This document shows, piece by piece, positions 1 to 7,160 of a stretch of 17,698 nucleotides of DNA. The notes under the pieces were generated by a model. The model made no database searches and had not been told where the DNA came from. It saw nothing but the letters and a program-made list of their open reading frames with translations. This DNA is from Deinococcus sp. (GTDB taxonomy: Bacteria > Deinococcota > Deinococci > Deinococcales > Deinococcaceae). Every line of letters begins with the position of its first letter. The stretch's first letter is position 1. The position numbers were made by a program, and so were the translations under genes. The DNA is taken from assembly GCA_018260375.1 (NCBI GenBank), contig JAGLBF010000044.1, positions 1-17,698 of the forward strand, in the 5' to 3' direction.

Positions 1-5
1 GGCTG

Positions 6-141
6 ATACAGATTTCGATTGATTTGGCGTACTTCCGAATCAATCAGGGCGGATGCGAGTGGGAACAGCATACGGACTGTGCGGTATGGAGCCGCAGGCG
101 GCGCTTTTCCGACTGTGGTGGAATGGAGCGGCAGTCCGTAT
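6..141 (+). repeat. Composite intergenic repeat, copy A (M2 then M1)
   Basis: This copy has two modules. M2 (6-69, 64 bp) begins ATACAGATTTCG, a mutated form of the ATACGGATTCCG seen in other copies. It contains GATTGATT and AATCAATC arms that can fold into a hairpin. M1 (70-141, 72 bp) is bounded by ATACGGACTG and CAGTCCGTAT. The same pair in the same relative orientation occurs at 5390-5525 (plus) and 3493-3628 (minus). No protein-coding sense is visible. The element ends 33 bp before the -10 box proposed for purA. It resembles the small non-coding repeats known in Deinococcus genomes, but I cannot assign it to a named family. Confidence 0.9.
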
Positions 142-173
142 GAGCTGGCTCACCCTTACAGGCCGTAACACTC

Positions 174-179
174 TATATT
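174..179 (+). promoter_or_regulatory. Candidate -10 box for purA
   Basis: TATATT fits the TAnnnT consensus. No good -35 hexamer stands at 16-18 bp. Transcription from here would give purA a leader of roughly 85-90 nt. An ATG lies 5 nt after the box, at 185, so a leaderless upstream reading frame is also possible. Confidence 0.4.
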
Positions 180-272
180 GCACCATGCTGCTGCGCGCCG
201 CTGCCTTGTGGTGTTGGGGTATAACCAACCTCATCAGGCAAACTTTGTCAGTGCGCGGCGAGAGGGAGCTTT

Positions 273-1487
273 ATGCCTGGAATTGCAATTATTGGAGCCC
301 AGTGGGGTGACGAAGGCAAGGGGAAGATCACTGACTTTTTGGCTCCAGAAGCCGACTATGTGGTGCGTTATCAGGGCGGTGCCAATGCCGGCCACACCGT
401 CAATGCAGGTGGGCAAACCTTTAAGCTGAACCTCCTGCCCAGCGGCGTGCTGCACCAGCGTACGGTCAGCGTGCTGGGTGATGGCATGGTCATTGACCCC
501 GAAAAGTTTTTGGCCGAGCGCCAAAGCCTGATTGACGGCGGTTTCCAACCAGAGCTGCGGATTTCTGAGCGCGCTCATCTGGTATTGCCGCACCACAAAT
601 ATGTGGACGGGCGCAAAGACTTTGTGGGCACTACGGGGCGCGGTATTGGCCCCGCGTACGCCGACCGTGCTCGCCGCGTGGGTATCCGTTTTGGTGACAT
701 GCTCAACGAACAGGTACTGCGCCAGCGAGTAGAGCACCTGTTAGAGGCCAAACCCAACTCTACGGCTGGGGCGGGCTGGAGCAGTGTCAGTGACGCGCTA
801 GGGTACTTGCTGCCCATCCGTGACGCGCTGACACCTTTTGTACATGACACCGGTGAGCAGCTGCGTGCCGCCATCCGTGAGGGTAAAAATGTGCTGTTTG
901 AAGGTGCACAGGCTACCTTGTTAGACCTCAACTACGGCACCTATCCCTTTGTGACCAGCTCACACCCCACTGTGGGCGGCATCATTGTGGGGGCGGGGGT
1001 CAACCACAAGGCCATCAACAAGGTATACGGCGTTGCCAAAGCCTTTAATACCCGCGTGGGTCACGGCCCCTTTCCCACCGAGCTGTCGGGCGATATGGAG
1101 CAGCGCCTGCGCGGTGACGGCTCGCAGCCCTGGGACGAATTTGGAACCACCACAGGCCGCGCCCGCCGCGTGGGCTGGCTAGACCTGGCGCTCCTGAAAT
1201 ACGCCGTAGAAGTCAACGGCATGGACGGCCTGGTGATTAACAAGATGGACGTGCTAGCGGGCATAGACACCCTGCAAGTGGCGGTGAACTATAACGCCGC
1301 CGGCATGCCGGTCTACCGCGAGATGAAAGGCTGGGCCACCACTGACGGCGCACAAAGCCGCGATACCCTGCCCGCTGAAGCCCAGGCCTACCTAGACCTG
1401 ATAGAAGAGACCACCAATTGCCCCGTCGTGATCTTTTCGGCTGGCCCAGAGCGCGAAAAGACGTACGGCGAAGTGCATTGGGGCTAA
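273..1487 (+). CDS. purA: Adenylosuccinate synthase
   Basis: PurA joins IMP and aspartate, using GTP, to make adenylosuccinate, the first committed step from IMP to AMP. It is cytosolic and normally a homodimer. The 404-residue product starts with the family signature GAQWGDEGKGK (residues 8-18), with the catalytic Asp13. NAGHTV supplies the catalytic His41. GTTGRGIGPAY lies near residues 119-129, GTTTGRARRVGWLD is the IMP-binding region, and VINKMD is the NKxD guanine-binding motif. E. coli PurA is about 432 residues, so this is slightly compact but has all core motifs. The ATG at 273 is preceded by GAGGGAG at a usable spacing, and the protein begins at the expected N-terminus. The gene stands alone, with repeat copy A upstream and 162 bp before folE. 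Confidence 0.98.
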   Translation: MPGIAIIGAQWGDEGKGKITDFLAPEADYVVRYQGGANAGHTVNAGGQTFKLNLLPSGVLHQRTVSVLGDGMVIDPEKFLAERQSLIDGGFQPELRISERAHLVLPHHKYVDGRKDFVGTTGRGIGPAYADRARRVGIRFGDMLNEQVLRQRVEHLLEAKPNSTAGAGWSSVSDALGYLLPIRDALTPFVHDTGEQLRAAIREGKNVLFEGAQATLLDLNYGTYPFVTSSHPTVGGIIVGAGVNHKAINKVYGVAKAFNTRVGHGPFPTELSGDMEQRLRGDGSQPWDEFGTTTGRARRVGWLDLALLKYAVEVNGMDGLVINKMDVLAGIDTLQVAVNYNAAGMPVYREMKGWATTDGAQSRDTLPAEAQAYLDLIEETTNCPVVIFSAGPEREKTYGEVHWG

Positions 1488-1514
1488 GGGCGGCTGAATA
1501 TCTGAGTGTACGGG

Positions 1515-1546
1515 TACATGACCATATGGATACACGACCATACGGA
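1515..1546. repeat. Two tandem 16-bp repeats upstream of folE
   Basis: Two adjacent 16-bp units read TACATGACCATATGGA (1515-1530) and TACACGACCATACGGA (1531-1546), with two mismatches. They lie between purA and folE, about 105 bp before the folE start. This could be a regulator site or a simple tandem duplication. Confidence 0.7.
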
Positions 1547-1604
1547 TAGCTAACGCACGCTCAAGCGCCCCAATGCTTTTTCCTAGCAACTTCTGATAGC
1601 AGCC

Positions 1605-1622
1605 ATAAACCGTATAAACCGT
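1605..1622. repeat. Two tandem ATAAACCGT repeats upstream of folE
   Basis: ATAAACCGT occurs twice head to tail (1605-1613 and 1614-1622), ending 27 bp before the folE start codon. It contains TATAAA-like sequence and may overlap the promoter or leader of folE. No function can be read directly. Confidence 0.6.
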
Positions 1623-1649
1623 CAACCTCTTTCTCAGCAGGAGCTCCTC

Positions 1650-2255
1650 TTGACCCATGACCCCGCCGATTCTTCTGCGCCTTCCCTCTCTTCCCCTCTT
1701 GTTCCCCTCACCCGCGAATGGCTGAGCGCTGTCGGCGAAGACCCTGAGCGCGAGGGCCTGTTAAAAACGCCTGAACGGGTGGCCAAAGCCTGGGGGTTTT
1801 TGACCAATGGTTACACCCAAACACTGAGCGCGGTGAGCAACGGGGCTATTTTTGCTGCCGAGGGCAGTGAAATGGTGATTGTTAAAGACATTGAGTTTTA
1901 TTCCATGTGCGAGCACCACATGTTGCCGTTTTATGGGCGGGCGCACGTCGCTTACATCCCGGACAAGCACATTTTGGGCCTGAGCAAGTTTGCCCGTATT
2001 ATTGACCTGTACTCGCGCCGCTTGCAGGTGCAGGAGCGCATCACCACCCAGGTCGCTGACGCGGTCGAGGCGTTGCTCGCGCCCAAAGGCGTCGCCGTGC
2101 TGATGGAAGGTGTGCACCTGTGCATGGCGATGCGGGGTGTGCAAAAGCAGAACTCTAGCACCACCACGTCGGCGATGCGCGGCTTGTTTCGCAGTGACCC
2201 GCGCACCCGCGCCGAGTTTATGAGTGCGGTACAAGGCACCTTGCGCGGGCGCTAA
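1650..2255 (+). CDS. folE: GTP cyclohydrolase I
   Basis: FolE converts GTP to 7,8-dihydroneopterin triphosphate, the entry step to tetrahydrofolate. Some homologues feed queuosine-type deazapurines. The 201-residue product shows MCEHHMLPFYGRAHVAYIP with Cys87 and His90 as expected zinc ligands. GLSKFARIIDLYSRRLQVQERIT follows, then GVHLCMAMRGV with the third zinc ligand Cys158, and NSSTTTSAMRG near the end. The length is typical of bacterial type I enzymes. The start is TTG at 1650: AGGAG at 1639-1643 lies 6 nt upstream, and the ATG at 1657 is in another frame. The first 16 or so residues are low-complexity (Ser/Pro) and not part of the core. The gene lies 162 bp after purA, with no clear terminator between them. 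Confidence 0.97.
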   Translation: MTHDPADSSAPSLSSPLVPLTREWLSAVGEDPEREGLLKTPERVAKAWGFLTNGYTQTLSAVSNGAIFAAEGSEMVIVKDIEFYSMCEHHMLPFYGRAHVAYIPDKHILGLSKFARIIDLYSRRLQVQERITTQVADAVEALLAPKGVAVLMEGVHLCMAMRGVQKQNSSTTTSAMRGLFRSDPRTRAEFMSAVQGTLRGR

Positions 2256-2291
2256 TACGGATTGCGACTTGATCCTTGTGAAGAGCGCCAT

Positions 2292-2314
2292 AAAAAAAGG
2301 CCAGCACAAGGCCT
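2292..2314 (-). terminator. Small hairpin with T-tract on the minus strand
   Basis: On the minus strand AGGCC, a 7-nt loop and GGCCT are followed by a run of T (plus-strand A-tract 2292-2298). The shape is that of a short intrinsic terminator, but it points against folE and no annotated minus-strand gene ends here. The stem is only 5 bp. Confidence 0.35.
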
Positions 2315-2361
2315 ATAAAGCGACAAATCCATATCATTATCCACTTTCTGACGCTAAAACC

Positions 2362-2414
2362 TGATTTAGATAAAGGTTTAACCGCATAAAATTTATTGGT
2401 AAATCATTTATACT
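2362..2414 (+). promoter_or_regulatory. AT-rich promoter region of the lipoprotein gene
   Basis: TATACT (2409-2414) is a good -10 box about 75 nt before the start codon. The upstream DNA is AT-rich and carries the inverted pair TGATTTA (2362-2368) and TAAATCA (2400-2406), with the palindrome GGTTTAACC (2375-2383) between them. No convincing -35 hexamer is seen. The inverted pair ends 2 bp before the -10 box and could be an operator. Confidence 0.4.
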
Positions 2415-2488
2415 TATGACTATCACCAATTGAACGCACTGGCTAGGCTTGTTTGCTCTAGGCCTACCCAGTACACAAGGAGAAAGAT

Positions 2489-3478
2489 ATGAATAAGTAT
2501 TTTGGAATAGGGTTACTCGGTCTAAGCCTTTTGCTGGCAGGCTGCGGCGGCTCGGCACCAGACACCACTAAGCCCACAGTCACTTTGGTACCGGTAACTA
2601 CGCCAGTAACCACGGCGGGCAATGTGACGATCACCGCTACTGCCACCGATAACGTAGCTATTCGGCAGGTTGATTTTTATGACAACGGCACTCTGGTCAA
2701 AAGTGTCACCGCCGCGCCTTACACCACCACAGTGACTTACAGCGCAGCCGATAACGGCACCACGCACACTATCAAGGCCGTGGCCGTAGATACCAGCGGT
2801 CAGAGCGCAGAAAGCAGTCAGCCCATCACTATCAGTATTCCAGTGGCACCAGACACCACCAAGCCTACAGTCACTTTGGCACCGATAACTACGCCAGTAA
2901 CCACGGCAGGCAATGTGACGATCACCGCTACTGCCACCGATAACGTAGCTATTCGGCAGGTTGATTTTTATGACAACGGCACTCTGGTCAAAAGTGTCAC
3001 CGCCGCGCCTTACACCACCACAGTGACTTACAGCGCAGCCGATAACGGCACCACGCACACTATCAAGGCCGTGGCCGTAGATACCAGCGGTCAGAGCGCA
3101 GAAAGCAGTCAGCCCATCACTATCAGTATTCCAGTGGTACCAGCAGATACCACCAAGCCCACAGTCACGCTGGATATTAATCCTATGACCATCAACAGCA
3201 ACGCCTGGACTTCGGTGACGGTCAGCGGTATGGCGACTGATGACATAGGTATTAAGGTTGTCACCTTGGCCCTGGATGTTAACGGACAGGTCTTTAATCT
3301 GGGTAACATCACACCAGATAGCAAAGGCCTCTATAGCTATACTATTACGCCTGCGACTTTAGGTACACAGGCCAGCCTTTTAAACCTTATCAGCAGTTTA
3401 ACGGTAACGGCTCAAGCGACTGATACCAGCGGTAATACCAGTGCTGTTGTCTCCAAAATCTTGACCATCACTCACTAA
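2489..3478 (+). CDS. Secreted lipoprotein with tandem bacterial Ig-like domains
   Basis: The 329-residue product has a short lipoprotein signal: a Lys near the N-terminus, a hydrophobic stretch, then lipobox LLAGC with Cys19 as the lipidation site. After it come three Ig-like beta-sandwich units. Residues about 22-118 and 119-215 are almost identical copies, each starting DTTKPTVTL and carrying VDFYDNGTLVKSVTAAPYTT, a pattern typical of the bacterial Ig domain often seen as Big_7-like. The third unit (about 216-329) has the same DTTKPTVTL opening and a TDTSGNTS ending but has diverged. The start is fixed by AAGGAG about 6 nt upstream of the ATG. The protein is probably exposed at the cell surface, with a binding or scaffold role; ligand and partners are unknown. 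Its 3' third is AT-richer than neighbouring genes. Confidence 0.88.
   Translation: MNKYFGIGLLGLSLLLAGCGGSAPDTTKPTVTLVPVTTPVTTAGNVTITATATDNVAIRQVDFYDNGTLVKSVTAAPYTTTVTYSAADNGTTHTIKAVAVDTSGQSAESSQPITISIPVAPDTTKPTVTLAPITTPVTTAGNVTITATATDNVAIRQVDFYDNGTLVKSVTAAPYTTTVTYSAADNGTTHTIKAVAVDTSGQSAESSQPITISIPVVPADTTKPTVTLDINPMTINSNAWTSVTVSGMATDDIGIKVVTLALDVNGQVFNLGNITPDSKGLYSYTITPATLGTQASLLNLISSLTVTAQATDTSGNTSAVVSKILTITH
2554..3135 (+). repeat. Two 291-bp direct repeats inside the lipoprotein gene
   Basis: Copy 1 is 2554-2844 and copy 2 is 2845-3135; the period of 291 bp is exactly 97 codons. By eye there are only about five base differences, all in the first 80 bp, and the rest is identical including silent positions. 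This points to recent in-frame duplication or ongoing gene conversion. It is also a site where the domain number can expand or contract. Confidence 0.92.
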
Positions 3479-3492
3479 ATAACGAACGAGTA

Positions 3493-3628
3493 ATACGGAC
3501 TGCCGCTCCATTCCACCACAGTCGGGAAGATACCGCCTGCGGCTCCATACCGCACAGTCCGTATGCTGTTCCCACTCGCATTCGCCCTGATTGATTCGGA
3601 AGTACGCCAAATCAATCGGAATACGTAT
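3493..3628 (-). repeat. Composite intergenic repeat, copy B (M2 then M1)
   Basis: Read on the minus strand, M2 (3628-3565) is followed by M1 (3564-3493), the same order and relative orientation as copies A and D. The outer M2 end carries a G (ATACGTATTCCG), a point change from ATACGGATTCCG. The element fills the space between the converging lipoprotein and acyltransferase genes. Confidence 0.9.
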
Positions 3629-3639
3629 CAGAGTCCGTC

Positions 3640-4521
3640 TTACTCGTCAGCACTGGGCAAACGTGTCTGGGTGGGCGTGGGGTCAGGAAACTGAGGATTG
3701 GCTTTGCGCTCTGGGCCGTGTGTCCAGTGGCGTGAATCTACGCCGTATGGGCCGCTAGCGCCGTCGTCACGGCTTTTATAGCGGGTGGTGCGAGCGGGCA
3801 GGCCCATAGCGATGCCGTGCGGGGCAATGTCGCCGCGCAGCAGAGCGTGGGTTGCCAGCATCGCATCGTCACTTACCACGCTGCCGGCCAAAATAGTGGA
3901 GTGGTAGGTGATGCGTGCGCCGCGACCAATGACCGTTTTTTTAAGGGTCACATCGGGTCCGTCTATCACGCTGTGGGTATGGCTATAAATATTCACATAG
4001 TCGCTGACCGAAGCGCCGTCATGTAACTCTATACCGCCAATATCATCTAAGAGCACGTGGCGGTGAATCACAACTTCGTCGCCTACTTCCATATTATAGC
4101 CGACGCTAAACTCTACATTTTGCCAGCATTTAAAGTTTTTGCCCACCTTCTTAAAGATAAAGCCCGCCAACACACGCCGCAGCGCAATGCCAAAAGCGGG
4201 GTTTTGGCCCAGCGGGGTGAGATCTAAGTTTTTCCACAGCCACAGCAGCGGCTTGACCTGGGCAAAGCGGGTCTGGTCAGTGGCCATGTAATATTCGGCC
4301 TCAAAGGTGATGTTGCGCGGGTCGAGGTTGAGGGCAACAACCGGCAGGTGGCCCAGAAGCTCGGCATAGGTGCGCCCGTACATGGTCTGGGCCAGCAACT
4401 CGCGCACCAACTCGGCGCGGTGGGTGTTGGGGTCTTGCAGTTGGCGCTGCAAATCAGTCAAAAAGTGATCAAAGGTCGCTTGGCCATCTTCGGCAATGTT
4501 GATAGGAATGAGCCAGGTCAT
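3640..4521 (-). CDS. Hexapeptide-repeat acyltransferase (left-handed beta-helix)
   Basis: The 293-residue product has an alpha-helical N-terminal half of about 110 residues. A run of hexapeptide-type turns follows, of the form hydrophobic-G-x-x (VEFSVGYNMEVGDEVVIHR, then IELHDGASVSDYVNIYS, then TVIGRGARITYHSTILAGS), then GIAMGLPAR. His residues near SHTHSV fit the catalytic role usual in this superfamily of acetyl- or acyl-CoA transferases. The acceptor cannot be told from sequence. The C-terminal tail after about residue 250 is Pro/Asp-rich and likely disordered. I chose the ATG at 4521: the frame stays open upstream, but those 24 codons run into repeat copy C. A TACACT box lies 5 nt before this ATG with no Shine-Dalgarno, suggesting leaderless expression. 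Confidence 0.8.
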   Translation of the reverse strand: MTWLIPINIAEDGQATFDHFLTDLQRQLQDPNTHRAELVRELLAQTMYGRTYAELLGHLPVVALNLDPRNITFEAEYYMATDQTRFAQVKPLLWLWKNLDLTPLGQNPAFGIALRRVLAGFIFKKVGKNFKCWQNVEFSVGYNMEVGDEVVIHRHVLLDDIGGIELHDGASVSDYVNIYSHTHSVIDGPDVTLKKTVIGRGARITYHSTILAGSVVSDDAMLATHALLRGDIAPHGIAMGLPARTTRYKSRDDGASGPYGVDSRHWTHGPERKANPQFPDPTPTQTRLPSADE

Positions 4522-4526
4522 ACGCG

Positions 4527-4532
4527 AGTGTA
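4527..4532 (-). promoter_or_regulatory. Leaderless-type -10 box for the acyltransferase
   Basis: On the minus strand TACACT is followed by 5 nt and then the ATG at 4521. Repeat copy C begins 34 bp further upstream. No -35 consensus is visible. Confidence 0.45.
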
Positions 4533-4566
4533 GCAGTGCCAGGGCGGGCGGTGGATGATACAGGTT

Positions 4567-4638
4567 ATACGGACTGCCGCTCCATTCCACCACAGTCGGA
4601 AAAGCGCCGCCTGCGGCTCCATACCGCGAAATCCGTAT
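4567..4638 (-). repeat. Solo M1 module, copy C
   Basis: Only the 72-bp M1 module is present, with no M2 beside it. On the plus strand it runs from ATACGGACTG to AAATCCGTAT, so one inverted end is degraded. Its existence alone shows M1 is a separable unit. It lies upstream of the acyltransferase gene. Confidence 0.88.
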
Positions 4639-4780
4639 TAGACCAGCCTCTACGGTGAGTGGGGGTGTTTTATATAGAGTGTGCGCTCCGTACTTTTCCT
4701 AACTTTTCCTATCTCGCAGTCCGAATACTTTTTCTGGTCCCCCAACCTTGACCATTCACCGCCCGCCTTCCCTCCTCCTG

Positions 4781-4786
4781 TAGCAT
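4781..4786 (+). promoter_or_regulatory. Leaderless-type -10 box for the GNAT gene
   Basis: TAGCAT is followed by 7 nt and then ATG at 4794. The spacing matches that seen before glcF, the MFS gene, the NadM-Nudix gene and the 17518 gene. It overlaps the alternative ATG at 4785, which argues for the downstream start. Confidence 0.5.
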
Positions 4787-4793
4787 GCCCTAC

Positions 4794-5270
4794 ATGACCC
4801 TCACCGTTCGCCCGGCTACCCGTGATGATCTGGGATTTTTACAGTCGCTTTTGCCCCGCTTTGTCAGTTTTGCCTTGCCTGCGGGCCATGACGAGGGCGC
4901 GGTGATGGCGGGCGCGGCCCAAAATCTGCTGGCCGCCCTTGCCGAAGCGAGTCCTGACACGGCGCTGCTGATTGCTTGGGTAGAGGAGGGCGGACAAGCG
5001 AAGCGGGCGGGTTTTGTGCGGGTAGAAACTGAGCGCCCGTTGTTTGGCAAACCGTACGCTTACCTAGCTGACCTGGCGCTGGCTGAGTGGGCCGAAGGGC
5101 GCGGGCTGGGGCAAGCGCTGCTGCAGCACGCCGAAGCCTGGGCCGCCGCACAGGGCCTGAGCCACATCCGGTTACACGTCTTTGCCACCAACGAACGTGC
5201 CCGTAAGCTGTATCAGGCGGCGGGCTACGGTGTAGAGGTGCTGAGCCTGGGCAAGAAGGTGAGGCGGTAA
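4794..5270 (+). CDS. GNAT-family N-acetyltransferase
   Basis: The 158-residue protein begins TLTVRPATRDDLGFL, the standard GNAT beta1-alpha1 opening. It has the acetyl-CoA pyrophosphate-binding loop as EGRGLGQAL (Q/RxxGxG/A) after the beta4 strand AYLADLALAE, and ends with the motif B region ATNERARKLYQAAGYGVE. It transfers an acetyl group from acetyl-CoA to an amine; the substrate cannot be named. An ATG at 4785 would add three residues. I prefer 4794 because the TAGCAT box sits 7 nt before it and homologues generally begin at this point. There is no Shine-Dalgarno sequence. A small hairpin with six T follows at 5358-5382. Confidence 0.85.
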   Translation: MTLTVRPATRDDLGFLQSLLPRFVSFALPAGHDEGAVMAGAAQNLLAALAEASPDTALLIAWVEEGGQAKRAGFVRVETERPLFGKPYAYLADLALAEWAEGRGLGQALLQHAEAWAAAQGLSHIRLHVFATNERARKLYQAAGYGVEVLSLGKKVRR

Positions 5271-5290
5271 GGAGCGGAGCGCAGGAACAA

Positions 5291-5356
5291 GTACGCACTG
5301 CATTTCTCAGTGGCGCGGGCAGTACCTTTCCGGCGGTGCTGGAATGGAGCGCAGTC
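5291..5356 (+). repeat. Decayed M1 module
   Basis: GTACGCACTG at the left, CTTTCCG in the middle and TGGAATGGAGCGCAGT at the right keep the order and spacing of M1, with many changes between. It sits just upstream of the intact copy D. It looks like an older M1 insertion beyond easy recognition. Confidence 0.5.
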
Positions 5357-5357
5357 T

Positions 5358-5382
5358 GCAGGAGTGTCTGCCCTGCTTTTTT
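5358..5382 (+). terminator. Short intrinsic terminator after the GNAT gene
   Basis: GCAGG (5358-5362) can pair with CCTGC (5372-5376) and is followed directly by TTTTTT (5377-5382). The stem is short, but the T-run and the position between the GNAT gene and the glcF promoter fit a terminator. Confidence 0.5.
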
Positions 5383-5389
5383 GCAGGTG

Positions 5390-5525
5390 ATACGGATTCC
5401 GATTGATTTGGCGTACTTCCGAATCAATCCGAGCGGATGCGAGTGGGAACAGCATACGGACTGTGCGGTATGGAGCCGCAGGCGGTGTCTTCCCGGCTGT
5501 GGTGGAATGGAGCGGCAGTCCGTAT
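5390..5525 (+). repeat. Composite intergenic repeat, copy D (M2 then M1)
   Basis: M2 (5390-5453) opens with intact ATACGGATTCCG and M1 (5454-5525) is bounded by ATACGGACTG and CAGTCCGTAT. Within M2, GATTGATT..GG and CC..AATCAATC form a stem around the loop CGTACTT. The element ends 28 bp before the -10 box of glcF. This copy and E are the best preserved at the M2 end. Confidence 0.92.
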
Positions 5526-5553
5526 GACCTGCCACAAGCTCACCCACAACCTC

Positions 5554-5559
5554 TATGCT
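5554..5559 (+). promoter_or_regulatory. Leaderless-type -10 box for glcF
   Basis: TATGCT is followed by 7 nt and then the glcF ATG at 5567, with no Shine-Dalgarno sequence between. The preceding bases CTCTAT also occur before the MFS gene (15101-15106). Confidence 0.55.
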
Positions 5560-5566
5560 ATAAGCC

Positions 5567-6844
5567 ATGAACAACGACATTCCCGTGCAGGCCCTTGGGC
5601 CGCAAGGCGAAATTATGGCTCACGCCGTAGATGCCTGCGTGCATTGCGGGTTTTGCTTGCCTGCTTGCCCCACCTATACCTTGCTGGGTGACGAGATGGA
5701 CAGCCCGCGCGGGCGCATTGTCCTTATGAAGGAGGTGTTGGAAGGTCACCTGCCACTGGCAGACGCGGCCCCCCACCTTGACCGCTGCCTGGGCTGCATG
5801 GGCTGTGTCACGGCCTGCCCCAGTGGCGTGGCGTACGGCGAACTGATCACCAGTTTTCGCGGCTGGAGCGAGCCTCAGCGTGAGCGCACACCGCTGGATA
5901 AAGCCAAGCGCTACGTCATACTCAAGGCCCTGCCCGCACCCAAGCTCTTTAGTGTGGCAGCCCGCTTAGGCCAGTATGCCAAGCCGCTGCGCCCCGCCTT
6001 GCCCACCGCCCTCAAGTCGCCGCTTGACCTGCTGCCTGAGCATGTGCCGCCTATGGTCAGCCTGCCCGAATATACCCCCGCACAAGGCAAACAACGTGCC
6101 TGCGTCGCCCTGCTGATCGGCTGCGCCCAGCAAGCCCTAGCTCCTAATTTTAATGTAGCTACCCTGCGTGTGCTTGCCCGCAACGGGGTAGAGGTGGTGA
6201 TACCGCCCGGACAAAATTGTTGCGGCGCGGCGGCCCTACACACGGGCGCTCGCGCTGAGGCGCTGCGGCTGGTGCGCGGTAACCTGGCCGCCTTTGACCC
6301 TGCGCAGTATGACGCCATTGTGTCTAACGCGGCGGGGTGCGGCGCGGGTTTGCAGGAGTACCCCGAAGTGATGCACGGCCTCAGCGAAGAGGCGGCGGCG
6401 CGGGCGCTGGCAGACAAGGTGATGGATATCAGTACCTTTTTGGCCCGTCTCAGTGAAGACGGCGGCCTAGAGCCCTTTATGCCCACCCGTCAGCCGCTGC
6501 GCATCGCCTACCATGACGCTTGCCACCTGGCCCACGCTCAGGGTATCCGTGCCGAGCCGCGTGCCCTGCTTGAGCAGATTCCTGGCGTGGTGCTGGTCAA
6601 TATCCCCGAAGGCGAACTGTGCTGCGGCTCAGCAGGCACCTACAATCTGGAGCAGCCTGACCTCGCTGCCGCTCTTGGCGCGCGAAAGGCGGAGCATATT
6701 CTCTCTGCCCGCCCTGATATGGTCGCTAGTGGCAACATCGGCTGCCATACCCAAATCCAAAGTCACCTGCGCCAACAGGGGAGCCCCGTGCCTATTTATC
6801 ACACCATTGAGATACTGGATATGGCCTACCGGGGAGAGCTGTAA
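5567..6844 (+). CDS. glcF: Glycolate oxidase, iron-sulfur subunit
   Basis: GlcF carries electrons from the flavin subunits GlcD and GlcE to the respiratory chain as glycolate is oxidised to glyoxylate at the membrane. The 425-residue product has two 4Fe-4S ferredoxin motifs: Cys24, 27, 30 and 34 in CVHCGFCLPACP, and Cys74, 77, 80 and 84 in CLGCMGCVTACP. Two cysteine-rich CCG domains follow, with NCCG at 217-220, and DACHLAHAQG (318-326) before LCCGSAG (351-357). All expected cysteines are present and the length is close to the E. coli protein. The start is leaderless-type: TATGCT, 7 nt, ATG. glcD and glcE follow on the same strand but with gaps of 316 and 132 bp, so they may have separate promoters. 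Confidence 0.95.
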   Translation: MNNDIPVQALGPQGEIMAHAVDACVHCGFCLPACPTYTLLGDEMDSPRGRIVLMKEVLEGHLPLADAAPHLDRCLGCMGCVTACPSGVAYGELITSFRGWSEPQRERTPLDKAKRYVILKALPAPKLFSVAARLGQYAKPLRPALPTALKSPLDLLPEHVPPMVSLPEYTPAQGKQRACVALLIGCAQQALAPNFNVATLRVLARNGVEVVIPPGQNCCGAAALHTGARAEALRLVRGNLAAFDPAQYDAIVSNAAGCGAGLQEYPEVMHGLSEEAAARALADKVMDISTFLARLSEDGGLEPFMPTRQPLRIAYHDACHLAHAQGIRAEPRALLEQIPGVVLVNIPEGELCCGSAGTYNLEQPDLAAALGARKAEHILSARPDMVASGNIGCHTQIQSHLRQQGSPVPIYHTIEILDMAYRGEL

Positions 6845-7160
6845 CTGAGTAAGCTGTAACTCATCAAGAAGGGCAGTAGAGTAAAGCACCCCAAAGCCGA
6901 TTGAGATGTGATGACTCAAAAACTTCTTACCGTGCTGTACATAAGTCGGTCGAGTGAGTCTGTAAATTATCTCCCTGTATTGAGAAGTCTCCACAGAATA
7001 CTAAACAGGTAAGCTCATTGGTGTGACACTGCCCAACATTGCACTGTAACTGGCGGTAAATCTCTACCATAAAGCGACTACTTTTCTGCTTTGGTCAATG
7101 TCCATTCTTCAGGTGTACAGTACATCCAAAAGCCCTGAGCCGCACTGTATAGGAGCCAAG
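6845..7160 (+). other. Intergenic gap between glcF and glcD
   Basis: No convincing gene is seen in this 316-bp stretch. AGCTGTAACT occurs twice 15 bp apart (6837-6846, 6852-6861) across the end of glcF, and TGAGT/ACTCA arms lie around the second copy. TACCAT at 7065-7070 is a possible -10 for glcD, with TTGCAC at 7039-7044 at an over-long 20-bp spacing. The frame of glcD is open upstream to 7098, but that part lacks a ribosome site and resembles no GlcD N-terminus. The glcD Shine-Dalgarno AGGAG is at 7151-7155. Confidence 0.5.

Noticed and set aside
53..310. 85-codon plus-strand frame starting inside repeat copy A
   Set aside because: The first half is repeat sequence, and similar frames appear in every copy of the repeat. 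Only the part from ATG 185 is kept as a weak finding.
2522..3058. 178-codon minus-strand frame opposite the lipoprotein gene
   Set aside because: It is the antisense shadow of the duplicated Ig domains and repeats with the same 97-codon period; no ribosome site.
4522..4593. 24-codon N-terminal extension of the acyltransferase
   Set aside because: Those codons run into repeat copy C and the likely promoter; the residues do not fit the fold and a leaderless start at 4521 is better placed.
4748..4786. TTGACC at 4748-4753 as -35 for the GNAT gene
   Set aside because: It is 27 bp from the TAGCAT box, too far for a sigma-70 type promoter.
5437..5691. 84-codon frame in repeat copy D
   Set aside because: Same repeat-derived translation as in copy A, and it then overlaps glcF in another frame.
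7098..7160. Upstream ATG start for glcD
   Set aside because: No ribosome site, and the 21 extra residues look unlike GlcD; AGGAG fits the ATG at 7161.
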